Origin: JAABRU01 sp050180235 | Lineage (GTDB): Bacteria; Desulfobacterota; Desulfobacteria; Desulfobacterales; Desulfococcaceae | DNA: 13,401 nucleotides | Direction: 5' to 3' | NCBI GenBank assembly: GCA_050180235.1 | Contig: JBFXEJ010000143.1 | Coordinates: forward strand, 1 to 13,401 | Shown: positions 1 through 6,771 of the stretch, one piece after another | Layout of the letters: each line of letters begins with the position of its first letter | Numbering within the stretch: the first letter of the stretch is position 1 | Program-made: the position numbers and the translations under genes | The notes under the pieces: model-generated | What the model saw: the letters and a program-made list of their open reading frames with translations, nothing else | Databases searched by the model: none | What the model was told of the DNA's origin: nothing

Positions 1-100
1 AAAATACTTTCAGATAGATACAGAAACAGAAGAAAAAGATTTGAGTTAAGATTTAAATTGATAGCGGGTATTTATAATTTTGAATTGAAATCAAGAGGAA

Positions 101-853
101 ATGACTTTTGAAAGAGGTCTATTGAATGATTGGGTACTTCATCTTGTTAATAACCGCAAAATGAAGAAAGTTGCTCTGATGATCGAAAGTGCAGCATGGA
201 CCAAGCCGATTGCCGAAACAATGAAAAAGCGGTTAAAAGATGCTGGGACAGAAATTCCTGTTTTTGAATATTTTTACAAGGAAGCCAAAGACTTTACCCC
301 AATTCTTACTAAAGCCGTTGATAACAAATCCGATATGATTTTTTTTATATCGGCTCATGTTGATGCCAGTGCATTTCTTACCCAGTGGGCAGATATGAAA
401 GGCCCAATTCTGACAGGCATCGTTATAGGATATTCCACACTGTGGAAAGATTCAGAAGGCAAAGTATTAAGCATGTCCATGCAGTCCAGTCTCGGAATTT
501 TGGGCTTGACTCCCCAAGAGAAACCATTTTGTGAGAAGTACTTGAAGAAATATAACTCATCACCTGAATATACTTCACCCAACACTTATGACGCGATGTA
601 TATTCTTAAAGCGGCAATTGAAAGAGCCAAGTCAACGGAACCGGAGACACTCACAGATGCTTTGGAAAAGACAGATTACGAAGGTCTGAGGGGAAGATGG
701 GTATTCGAAAAATCTCATCATTCCAAATACGGACCCGGATATCGCCAACTGATGATCATACAATGGCAGAAGGATGGGAAAATGTGCATTGTCTGGCCTG
801 AAAACATCAAAACCTGCGAGTTCATTCTTCCGCCGTGGTATGAGAAAAAATGA
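101..853 (+). CDS. ABC-type substrate-binding protein fragment (Peripla_BP_6-like), N-terminal lobe missing
   Basis: The 250-residue product matches the second half of branched-chain amino acid/urea-type periplasmic binding proteins. It has a KKVALMIES strand opening a Rossmann-like lobe (residues 21-29), a DFTPILTKAVDNKSDMIFF segment (about 65-84), a Y-x-x-x-P-E-Y-T-S-P-N-T-YDAMYIL segment (about 149-170) and a C-terminal GPGYRQLMIIQWQKDGK strand. Family members usually run 350-420 residues and begin with a signal peptide. Here there is none, and the start lies roughly where the first lobe would end. In this frame stops occur at about 47 and 59, and the AT-rich 100 bp before the gene show no recognisable coding continuation. 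The AGAGGA before the ATG is very close to it; Met at 161 is another possible start. A TATAAT lies at 73-78 but without a good -35. The gene is probably a 5'-truncated relic, or a reduced cytoplasmic binding lobe serving the signalling genes downstream. The family is clear; whether it still functions is not. Confidence 0.7.
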   Translation: MTFERGLLNDWVLHLVNNRKMKKVALMIESAAWTKPIAETMKKRLKDAGTEIPVFEYFYKEAKDFTPILTKAVDNKSDMIFFISAHVDASAFLTQWADMKGPILTGIVIGYSTLWKDSEGKVLSMSMQSSLGILGLTPQEKPFCEKYLKKYNSSPEYTSPNTYDAMYILKAAIERAKSTEPETLTDALEKTDYEGLRGRWVFEKSHHSKYGPGYRQLMIIQWQKDGKMCIVWPENIKTCEFILPPWYEKK

Positions 854-864
854 AACAGCAGAGG

Positions 865-897
865 CGGGATGTGCAGCGCGGATCGCAGCACATCCTG
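865..897 (+). repeat. Intergenic stem-loop between binding-protein fragment and GHKL gene
   Basis: An inverted repeat of GGATGTGC (867-874) with GCACATCC (888-895) is extended by a G-T and a C-G pair outside. Inside, after an A-A mismatch, come two further pairs and a 7-nt loop. No T-run follows, so it is not a classic intrinsic terminator. It could stabilise or uncouple the mRNA of the downstream genes. It also overlaps an ATG at 869, which argues against that codon being the start of the next gene. Confidence 0.6.
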
Positions 898-934
898 TTC
901 CATTGCAATTGTCAAAAGAAAAGAGGGAAAAAAC

Positions 935-1507
935 ATGACTGAAACAGATGTCACCATACTGGGTGATTTTACAGAGCCGGAATCGGTTGATTTTGAAGGG
1001 CTGTTATCCTTTACGATCAAGGCCGACTATATTGAAAAAGACAAACTTTGGAAAAGCAAGGATCTGACTGCCGAATTTCTCGGCAACTTCTGGAGACAGT
1101 TGCTTGACAATGAGGATATTAAATCCACACTTCACTTTGTCTGTGCGGAACTGATGGAAAACGCTGTATATCACAGCATAAAATCAGATTATCTGGTCAT
1201 GATTCAGCTCTGCTTTAAGTCTGATGAGCTGCTGGTGTATGTGAAAAACAGCGCAAAAACAAAAGAAACCGAGGATTTTAAACTGTTTGTCCGTTCACTG
1301 CTTAAAGCGGAAAATCTGCAGAAACTCTTTGTTCAGAAGATGAAAGATGCAAAAAAATCCGGCAGCAGAAAATCCCAGGTGGGACTGATTACAATTATCA
1401 AAGACCGGGGGGCAAAACTTTCCTGGAAATTTGAACGGAATGAGGATATTACACTGATAACCACAATGGCAAGAATCTCTTTGAAAAGAAAGGATAAACA
1501 GTTATGA
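935..1507 (+). CDS. GHKL-fold ATP-binding regulator (SiaB/Slr1658-like, DUF6272-type)
   Basis: The product is a 190-residue soluble protein with a degenerate histidine-kinase-like N-box, AELMENAVYHS (residues 71-81; E75, N76, H80), followed by beta strands and a G2-like SQVGLITIIKDRGAKLSWKF segment (about 147-166). No classical DxGxG box is evident, as in the SiaB/Slr1658-type regulators. Known relatives act as Ser/Thr kinases or ATP-binding switches on STAS partners. I chose ATG 935 because a GAGGG sits 6 nt upstream; an in-frame ATG at 869 lies inside a hairpin and has no ribosome-binding site. The stop overlaps the start of the STAS gene by 4 nt (ATGA), so the two are translationally coupled and probably work as a kinase/substrate pair. 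Family assignment is from remembered sequence patterns; the phosphorylation role is inferred. Confidence 0.7.
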   Translation: MTETDVTILGDFTEPESVDFEGLLSFTIKADYIEKDKLWKSKDLTAEFLGNFWRQLLDNEDIKSTLHFVCAELMENAVYHSIKSDYLVMIQLCFKSDELLVYVKNSAKTKETEDFKLFVRSLLKAENLQKLFVQKMKDAKKSGSRKSQVGLITIIKDRGAKLSWKFERNEDITLITTMARISLKRKDKQL

Positions 1508-1842
1508 ACATTGAAGGAGAGGGCTACAGACTGACATATGGGGACGGAGTGATTTCCATATCCGGAAAACTTTCACTCATGCTGGAAGACTATGCACAAC
1601 TGGAGGCGGTCTTTGAAAAAATAATTGCATCAAAGCCATCTGCGCTTGTGCTGGACATCCGGAATCTTGAATATCTGAACAGTTCCGGAATTAAAACAAT
1701 CTGCGTGGGTCTTATCCTGGAGGCAGCGGATATAGACGGGCTTGAGATGAAAATTCTGTGTTCAAATCAGTACACATGGCAGAAAGAAACCGTTCCCACA
1801 TTTGAAGATCTGATGGATGACATGAAAATCATATTTGAATGA
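1504..1842 (+). CDS. STAS-domain anti-anti-sigma-like protein (Slr1659-like)
   Basis: The 112-residue product is essentially one STAS domain. A first strand pair (YRLTYGDGVISISGKL, residues 8-23) leads to the hallmark ALVLDIRNLEYLNSSGIKTIC (47-67). The SSG of the SpoIIAA-type phosphorylation loop falls at Ser60-Ser61-Gly62. The C-terminus, with its YTWQKETVPTFEDLM stretch, matches my memory of the Slr1659 group, where a W-Q-x(4-5) segment precedes a final helix. By analogy with SpoIIAA/SiaC systems, Ser60 or Ser61 is the likely site for the adjacent GHKL protein. The gene overlaps both neighbours by 4 nt (ATGA). Its target is unknown: no sigma factor or cyclase is encoded in the window. Confidence 0.8.
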   Translation: MNIEGEGYRLTYGDGVISISGKLSLMLEDYAQLEAVFEKIIASKPSALVLDIRNLEYLNSSGIKTICVGLILEAADIDGLEMKILCSNQYTWQKETVPTFEDLMDDMKIIFE

Positions 1843-3494
1843 AAGATGCTGCAATTATGGATGACAGGGACAGGGAAATTGCCAGACTGATTCGGAGGAT
1901 CGCAGGGCTTGAAAAAACACTTCAGATTGTCACCGGATATTCGGGCAGAATTGAAAAAAATCTGAAACGGCTGTTTGAGGTCGTCAGCGATACCATGCCG
2001 GTTCCCATGCTGATTTCAACAGAAGCAGGCGAAATTCTGTTCTCCAATGGAAAAGCACAGGAAATATTTGCTTATTCTGAAAAGGATTTTCACAGTCTGC
2101 CTGCGGCTGATCTGTATGAACATCCCGAAAACCGGGGGATTTTTATGAAAATGCTTGCTGATAAAGGTGAAGTCAGAGGCTTTGCTGTCAGTCTGAAAAG
2201 GAATGACGGCTCAGTTTTTCCAGCGTCTTTTTTTTCACAGCCCCTTGTATTTGAAGGACAGAACTGTCTCCTGACTGTCATACATGATCTTTCTGAAATC
2301 AGAAAGGAGGAGGAAAAGCGGCTGGATATTGAAAGACGGCTCCGGCAGACCCATAAAATGGAGGCTGTCGGCACAATGGCAGGTGGAATAGCCCATGATT
2401 TCAACAATATTCTGGCTGTCATTTTCGGGAGACTGGAACTCGCAGAGATGATGCTTCCGAAAAAAAGCGAAGCAGGAAAACACATCCGCCATGCACTGAG
2501 AGCGGCTGAACGGGCCAAAGAAATAACCAGGCAGATTCTTGCCTTCTGCCGGAAAACAGAAGAGGATCTCAAACCCTTTCATATCAAATATGCTGTAGCC
2601 GAAGCTGTTAAGATGATCAAATCTATGACACCCTCAAATATTGAGACAAAACTTCGGATTGAATCAAAATCAGCAATCATTACAGGTGATCCCACCCAGA
2701 TTCATCAGATAGTGATGAACCTGTGCTCCAATGCGAATTATGTCCTCAGAGATCGGGGCGGAGTCATAGAAATACACATTGATCAGGTATCTTTCGGTTC
2801 TCAGGAAAAAATCATGATTCCCAATCTCAGCCCCGGTGATTATGTCAGACTGACTGTCAGTGACAACGGTCCCGGAATGGACAAGAATGTTCTTGAGCGG
2901 GTCTTTGATCCCTTTTTTACCACCAAACCCGCAGGAGAGGGAACAGGTATGGGGCTTGCAGTGGTTCACGGGATCGTACAGAACCACGGAGGAGCAGTGA
3001 GTGTGGAAAGCCAGCCCGGAATGGGAACCTCGTTTCACTGCTATTTTCCCCTTATCGCTCAGGCAGAGTGTGTGTGTGAATCTGCCAGGGTGCGGAAAAC
3101 CATACAGGGAGGCACGGAAAATATATTGTTTGTGGATGATGAAATTGATATTCTTGATACCTGCGGTCAGATGCTGACAGATTTGGGATACCATGTGACA
3201 TGCCGGACTGACAGCCATGAAGCACTGAATTTGTTCAAAAAAAATCCTGATCTGTTTGATTTGCTTATCACAGACAATATCATGCCGAAAATGTCCGGAA
3301 GGGAAATGGCTTCGGAAATGCTGAAAATCCGGCATGATATTCCTGTTATCATCATCACAGGAAGAGAAACTGACGATAAAACCTTTTTTGAGATCGGGGC
3401 AGCCGCGGTCATCCAAAAACCTTTTACCCAAAATGAAATTGGAACAGCAGTGCGTGAGACTCTGGATAAAAACAGGTGTACAGCAAATGGATAA
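1839..3494 (+). CDS. Soluble PAS / HisKA-HATPase / receiver hybrid histidine kinase
   Basis: The 551-residue product has no membrane segment. In order it shows an N-terminal coiled coil (about 8-45), a PAS domain (about 46-152, ending TVIHDLSEIRKEEEKR), a HisKA helix with GGIAHDFNN and phosphoacceptor His186, and a HATPase with N-box (N294, N298), G1 DNGPGM (342-347), F-box DPFFTTK (357-363) and G2 GEGTGMGLA (366-374). The C-terminal receiver (about 427-545) has acidic D433/D434, phosphoacceptor D479, T507 and K527. All catalytic residues are present, so it should autophosphorylate and pass phosphate to its own receiver. The receiver has no output domain, so a further partner is expected. It overlaps the STAS gene by 4 nt; Met at 1857 is an alternative start. 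Its PAS domain is a sister of the one in the next gene (shared E-x-P-E, DGSVF, LTVI-x-DL), so both may read a similar cytoplasmic cue. Confidence 0.92.
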   Translation: MKDAAIMDDRDREIARLIRRIAGLEKTLQIVTGYSGRIEKNLKRLFEVVSDTMPVPMLISTEAGEILFSNGKAQEIFAYSEKDFHSLPAADLYEHPENRGIFMKMLADKGEVRGFAVSLKRNDGSVFPASFFSQPLVFEGQNCLLTVIHDLSEIRKEEEKRLDIERRLRQTHKMEAVGTMAGGIAHDFNNILAVIFGRLELAEMMLPKKSEAGKHIRHALRAAERAKEITRQILAFCRKTEEDLKPFHIKYAVAEAVKMIKSMTPSNIETKLRIESKSAIITGDPTQIHQIVMNLCSNANYVLRDRGGVIEIHIDQVSFGSQEKIMIPNLSPGDYVRLTVSDNGPGMDKNVLERVFDPFFTTKPAGEGTGMGLAVVHGIVQNHGGAVSVESQPGMGTSFHCYFPLIAQAECVCESARVRKTIQGGTENILFVDDEIDILDTCGQMLTDLGYHVTCRTDSHEALNLFKKNPDLFDLLITDNIMPKMSGREMASEMLKIRHDIPVIIITGRETDDKTFFEIGAAAVIQKPFTQNEIGTAVRETLDKNRCTANG

Positions 3495-4491
3495 AACAGC
3501 AGAAGCAGACACTTCTTTTAAGGAAAAAGCAGAGCAGTTGGAAGAGGAAAACAGGAAACTGCTGAAAAAAATAGAACGTCTCAAAAAAACAATGGAAATT
3601 ACTTCCAGACACGGCGATATTGTAACGTCCGATCTGGAAGAAAAAGTGGAAGCATCTGTAAGAGGTATTGAGGAGCATATACGTTTAATCAGTGAAACCA
3701 TACCGGTTCCGGTTGTTATCGTTGATGTGTCTGACGGGAAAATTCTTTATGCAAACGAGCATTCATGTCTGAGTTTTGAACTGGCCCAGGATGAGATTAT
3801 AAAACGCAGAGCATCGGAATTATATGAAAACCCTGAAGATAGCAAAATTTTTTTTAAAATTCTGGGAGAACAGGGAAGGGTGACTGATTTTGAGACAAAA
3901 CTTCTGAAATCAGACGGTTCTGTATTCTGGGCAGCCCTGTTTTCACAACGCCTGACATTCAGGAATGAACCATGCGTACTCACGGTTATTTATGATCTGA
4001 CCGAACGGAAGCAGGCTGAAGAAGAGATACGCAGACTGAATGAACAACTGAGTCAGAAAGAAGTCAGTTATCTGATATTCAAACTGAATGATACAGAATA
4101 CGGCATTGAAATCCTGAAAATCAGGGAGATTGTCACCATGATGCCGCTTAGGTCTGTAATGGATGCTCCGCATTATATAAAAGGAGTCATCCATCTCAGA
4201 GACAGCATTATTCCGGTAGCGGACCTCAGACTCAGGCTGGGGCTGGGGCTGGAGGCGGCAGGATACACAGACTGCACCTGTATCATCGTGACTGAGATCG
4301 GTAATGCGGAAAACAGCCGGATAATCGGACTGATCGTAGACACGGTGACAGAAATTCACGGGTTCAGGAAAAAGGATATTGAATATCCCCCAGGACTGAT
4401 GTATGAAAACAGCAAAGGTTTTATTTCCGGAATAGCCAAATCAGACAGCGGCATGAAGATTCTCATACAGCCGGATCGTATTTATCTCTGA
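3487..4491 (+). CDS. PAS-CheW fusion protein
   Basis: The 334-residue product has a charged N-terminal coiled coil (about 8-65), a PAS domain (about 66-172, ending TVIYDLTERKQAEEE) and a C-terminal CheW domain (about 193-334). CheW features are the opening YLIFKLNDTEYGIEI, then GVIHLRDSIIPVADLR (233-248), GLIVDTVTEI (281-290) and FISGIA (312-317). In the usual NLRG-x-I-x-PV signature the glycine is replaced by Asp239. CheW domains couple receptors to CheA, but no CheA, receptor or CheY is visible here, so the partner is either encoded elsewhere or is the neighbouring PAS kinase. ATG 3487 was chosen because it gives an 8-nt overlap with the previous stop and an AGGTG about 9 nt upstream. The reading frame stays open further 5', but that part lies in the kinase's receiver. 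It appears to be the last gene of the operon. Confidence 0.88.
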   Translation: MDKTAEADTSFKEKAEQLEEENRKLLKKIERLKKTMEITSRHGDIVTSDLEEKVEASVRGIEEHIRLISETIPVPVVIVDVSDGKILYANEHSCLSFELAQDEIIKRRASELYENPEDSKIFFKILGEQGRVTDFETKLLKSDGSVFWAALFSQRLTFRNEPCVLTVIYDLTERKQAEEEIRRLNEQLSQKEVSYLIFKLNDTEYGIEILKIREIVTMMPLRSVMDAPHYIKGVIHLRDSIIPVADLRLRLGLGLEAAGYTDCTCIIVTEIGNAENSRIIGLIVDTVTEIHGFRKKDIEYPPGLMYENSKGFISGIAKSDSGMKILIQPDRIYL

Positions 4492-4540
4492 GATTCAGGC
4501 ATGTTTTTTTAATATTTCAATTTTCTGCATTTTTTTCTCT

Positions 4541-4570
4541 GTCAGCCGTCTGGCTGTCATAAAATTTTTC
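4541..4570 (+). terminator. Weak candidate terminator after the PAS-CheW gene
   Basis: A short hairpin, CAGCC-GTCT-GGCTG (4543-4556), is followed by an interrupted T stretch (TCATAAAATTTTTC). The 5-bp stem and the delay before the Ts make this a weak intrinsic terminator. Its position between the end of one operon and a good promoter makes it plausible. Confidence 0.35.
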
Positions 4571-4582
4571 TCCATGATGATG

Positions 4583-4610
4583 TTTACATGTTAAAACTTA
4601 TTTATATAAT
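4583..4610 (+). promoter_or_regulatory. Sigma70-type promoter of the TonB receptor operon
   Basis: TTTACA (4583-4588, five of six consensus bases) and a perfect TATAAT (4605-4610) are separated by 16 nt. Transcription would start near 4617, about 47 nt before the receptor ATG. No comparably good promoter was seen elsewhere in the window. Confidence 0.65.
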
Positions 4611-4624
4611 TGAAAAAATAACAA

Positions 4625-4640
4625 TCTGATAAAAATCAGA
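4625..4640 (+). repeat. Perfect inverted repeat in the TonB-operon leader
   Basis: TCTGAT and ATCAGA flank an AAAA spacer. The repeat lies just downstream of the predicted transcription start and 12 nt before the ribosome-binding site GGGAG (4653-4657). It could be a small operator half-site pair or an mRNA hairpin. It is too short to name a regulator. Confidence 0.45.
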
Positions 4641-4663
4641 CATTGACTGTATGGGAGCAGCGA

Positions 4664-6700
4664 ATGAAAAAAGCAAAAATCGTAATGTGCTGGATGATGT
4701 TTTTTTTGCCGGGTTTCGGAAATTTTGATGCAATGGCAGTCGGGGAAGCAGAGGATTTCACGAAACTGAGCCTTGAGGAACTCATGGAAGTAGAGCTTAC
4801 TTCTGCCGCGAAAAAATCCCAGAAACTTTCTCAGACTGCGGCGGCAGCTTTTGTGATTTCAGATGAAGATATCCGGCGTTCCGGTGTTACGAGCATTCCA
4901 GAAGCTCTGCGCATGGTTCCGGGACTTGATGTTGCCAGAATCAACAGCACCCAGTGGGCAGTAAGCGCGAGAGGATTCAACAGCCGTTTTTCCAACAAAC
5001 TTCTGGTGCTGATGGATGGCAGAAGCGTATATTCTCCCCTGTTTTCCGGTGTATTCTGGGATACGCAGGATACCTTTATAGAGGATATAGAGCGGATTGA
5101 GGTGATCCGGGGGCCGGGAGCCAGTCTTTGGGGTGCAAACGCCGTGAACGGGATTATCAATATCATCACCAAACATGCCAAAGATACGCAGGGAACCGCT
5201 GTCAGCGCAGGTATGGGAACCGAAGAAATATTCGGAGGTGTCCGTTACGGAGGCAAAGTTGATAAGGGAAATTACAGAATCTATGCCAAATATGTGAACA
5301 GGGATGAATCTGAGGATGCTCAGGGAAAGGGAACTTCAGATACGCTTGACATGTACCGTTCAGGTTTCCGCATGGATAAGGAAATCGGAATTTCCGGAGA
5401 CAAAATAACTCTTCAGGGTGATGTTTACACGGGAAGTTCGGATCAGATTGTGCCGGTTCCCTCTGCAAATATGGCAGATTATGATCCTGTATCCCAAACC
5501 TTTGTCCGAAATCAGAAAGCAGATATTTCCTTAAACGGCTTCAATCTTATGGGACGGTGGGAGCATTCTTTTTCCAAAAATTCCTCATCCATGCTTCAGA
5601 TATATGCGGATTATGACAGACGTGATGAAGCAGCCGGTGAAATCATCCAGAATAACTTTGATGCGGATTTTCAGCATAAAATCACAGCCGGTTCCCGCAC
5701 AGAAATCATCTGGGGACTGGGATACCGCGTTTATCAGGATGAGCTTCCGTGCAATTACTGGCTGTGCTTTGAACCTGATTCACAGACGGATCATCTGTAC
5801 AGCGGCTTTTTTCAGGTGGAACAGGTTCTGATCCCGGATACAGTAAGAGCTACGCTGGGGGCAAAAATCGAACACAACGATTACACCGGTTTTGAATTTC
5901 AGCCCAATCTCCGGCTGCTGTGGACACCTGCAAAAGAGCATTCCCTGTGGGCCTCTGTGTCCCGCGCAGTCAGAACCCCATCCCGGTATCAGTATGATGT
6001 GCGGTTCTGGGCAGCATCTATGCCCACAGATCCCCGATTGGCGGCTGCAGCACCGCTTCCGATCACTGCCATGTATTATTACGGAAATCAGGAGACAGAA
6101 TCGGAAGACGTGATTGCAGCGGAGCTGGGATACCGGGTTCAGCCGACCGAGCGTTTTTCCGCGGATCTTGCCCTGTTCTATAATTTTTACAAAAATCTGA
6201 GTTCTTCTGCAAGAGACATGCCGTATCCGGATCCGCCTTTGTGGAAAGTCAATCTGCACAGCGGCAACAGTCTGTCTGCCGATACTTACGGCGCGGAACT
6301 TTCTGTAGTGTGGCAGGTGTTTCATCCCCTGAAACTTGCTGCGGCCTATACCCTGTTTGGATCAGATTTTGAAAAAGGAACCCTTTTCCGCAATGCGCTT
6401 GCAAATGAGGACGATGATCCCAGACATCAGGTCTCTGTCAGAGCTTCGCTGAACCTGCCCCAAAATATAGAGACGGATCTCTGGTTCCGCTATACTGATG
6501 ATATTCTCAGCGGCACAGTAAAATCCTATTCGTCAGTGGATGTCAGACTGGGATGGAATCCGCGGAAGAATATTGAAATCTCGATAGGGGGCCGCAATCT
6601 TCTGGATTCCGGTCATCCCGAATTTGTCAATTCCTTTTACAAAAGCATTGATTCTGAAATTGAACGGGAATTTTACGGAAAAGTGCTATGGAGATTCTGA
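4664..6700 (+). CDS. TonB-dependent outer-membrane receptor, copy 1
   Basis: The 678-residue product begins with a signal peptide (MKKAKIV, hydrophobic stretch, probable cleavage after AMA at 25). A conserved lead follows, LSLEELMEVELTSAAKK (about 35-51), which may include the TonB-contact segment. The plug domain (about 52-170) shows DEDIRRSG, IPEALRMVPGLDV, SARGFNSRFSNKLLVLMDGR, DIERIEVIRGPGASLWG and ANAVNGIINIITK. The beta-barrel fills the rest and ends GKVLWRF, whose terminal Phe is the usual outer-membrane assembly signal. Such receptors import scarce large nutrients (siderophores, corrinoids, oligosaccharides) using TonB energy; the ligand cannot be read from the sequence. ATG 4664 has GGGAG at a 6-nt spacing; an upstream in-frame TTG at 4643 is not needed. 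It is followed by a close paralogue and then yfiR-like and kinase genes, suggesting a sensing as well as a transport role. Confidence 0.93.
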   Translation: MKKAKIVMCWMMFFLPGFGNFDAMAVGEAEDFTKLSLEELMEVELTSAAKKSQKLSQTAAAAFVISDEDIRRSGVTSIPEALRMVPGLDVARINSTQWAVSARGFNSRFSNKLLVLMDGRSVYSPLFSGVFWDTQDTFIEDIERIEVIRGPGASLWGANAVNGIINIITKHAKDTQGTAVSAGMGTEEIFGGVRYGGKVDKGNYRIYAKYVNRDESEDAQGKGTSDTLDMYRSGFRMDKEIGISGDKITLQGDVYTGSSDQIVPVPSANMADYDPVSQTFVRNQKADISLNGFNLMGRWEHSFSKNSSSMLQIYADYDRRDEAAGEIIQNNFDADFQHKITAGSRTEIIWGLGYRVYQDELPCNYWLCFEPDSQTDHLYSGFFQVEQVLIPDTVRATLGAKIEHNDYTGFEFQPNLRLLWTPAKEHSLWASVSRAVRTPSRYQYDVRFWAASMPTDPRLAAAAPLPITAMYYYGNQETESEDVIAAELGYRVQPTERFSADLALFYNFYKNLSSSARDMPYPDPPLWKVNLHSGNSLSADTYGAELSVVWQVFHPLKLAAAYTLFGSDFEKGTLFRNALANEDDDPRHQVSVRASLNLPQNIETDLWFRYTDDILSGTVKSYSSVDVRLGWNPRKNIEISIGGRNLLDSGHPEFVNSFYKSIDSEIEREFYGKVLWRF

Positions 6701-6771
6701 CGGGAAGCATTGTGCGACTTTCCTTATCCTGTTTTTTATGACCGCCACAGGAGCGCTATGGAGATTCTGAC
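6685..6771 (+). repeat. Gene-junction direct repeat, copies 1 and 2 (70-bp offset)
   Basis: The 17-nt sequence GCTATGGAGATTCTGAC occurs at 6685-6701 and again exactly 70 bp later at 6755-6771. Each copy is followed by a second shared block, ATTGTGCGACT. Copy 1 contains the end of receptor 1 (L-W-R-F-stop) and, in another frame, an ATG-GAG-ATT-CTG start. Copy 2 is the start of receptor 2. A third copy lies at the receptor 2/yfiR junction. Confidence 0.9.
6688..6741 (+). pseudogene. 17-codon remnant of a gene start (MEILTGSIVRLSLSCFL*)
   Basis: An ATG overlapping the last 13 nt of receptor 1 opens a mini reading frame, MEILTGSIVRLSLSCFL, that stops at 6739-6741. Its first residues match the N-termini of receptor 2 (MEILTKNIVRLS) and the YfiR-like protein (MEILTKRIVRIF), at the same overlap position as the yfiR start. 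It is best read as the degenerate start of the gene that once followed receptor 1. It may still carry ribosomes toward receptor 2, whose start is 17 nt past its stop. Confidence 0.6.

Noticed and set aside
869..934. In-frame upstream ATG extending the GHKL protein by 22 residues
   Set aside because: The ATG is within the 865-897 hairpin, lacks a ribosome-binding site, and the added residues (CSADRSTSCSIAIVKRK) look non-native; ATG 935 has GAGGG at 6 nt.
3334..3486. Extension of the PAS-CheW frame back into the kinase's receiver
   Set aside because: This part overlaps essential receiver residues of the previous gene in another frame; ATG 3487 gives a normal short overlap and starts a clean coiled coil.
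2670..3701. Long minus-strand open frame (343 codons) opposite the PAS kinase
   Set aside because: It lies antisense to well-supported HATPase, receiver and PAS-CheW coding sequence, is Cys/Ser/Phe-rich, and has no recognisable domain; it is a shadow frame. The same applies to the other antisense frames over the receptors and kinases.
4643..4663. TTG start for receptor 1, and likewise TTG 6710 for receptor 2
   Set aside because: Both add residues ahead of a standard signal peptide and lack a Shine-Dalgarno; ATG 4664 and ATG 6758 have GGGAG and AGGAG at good distances.
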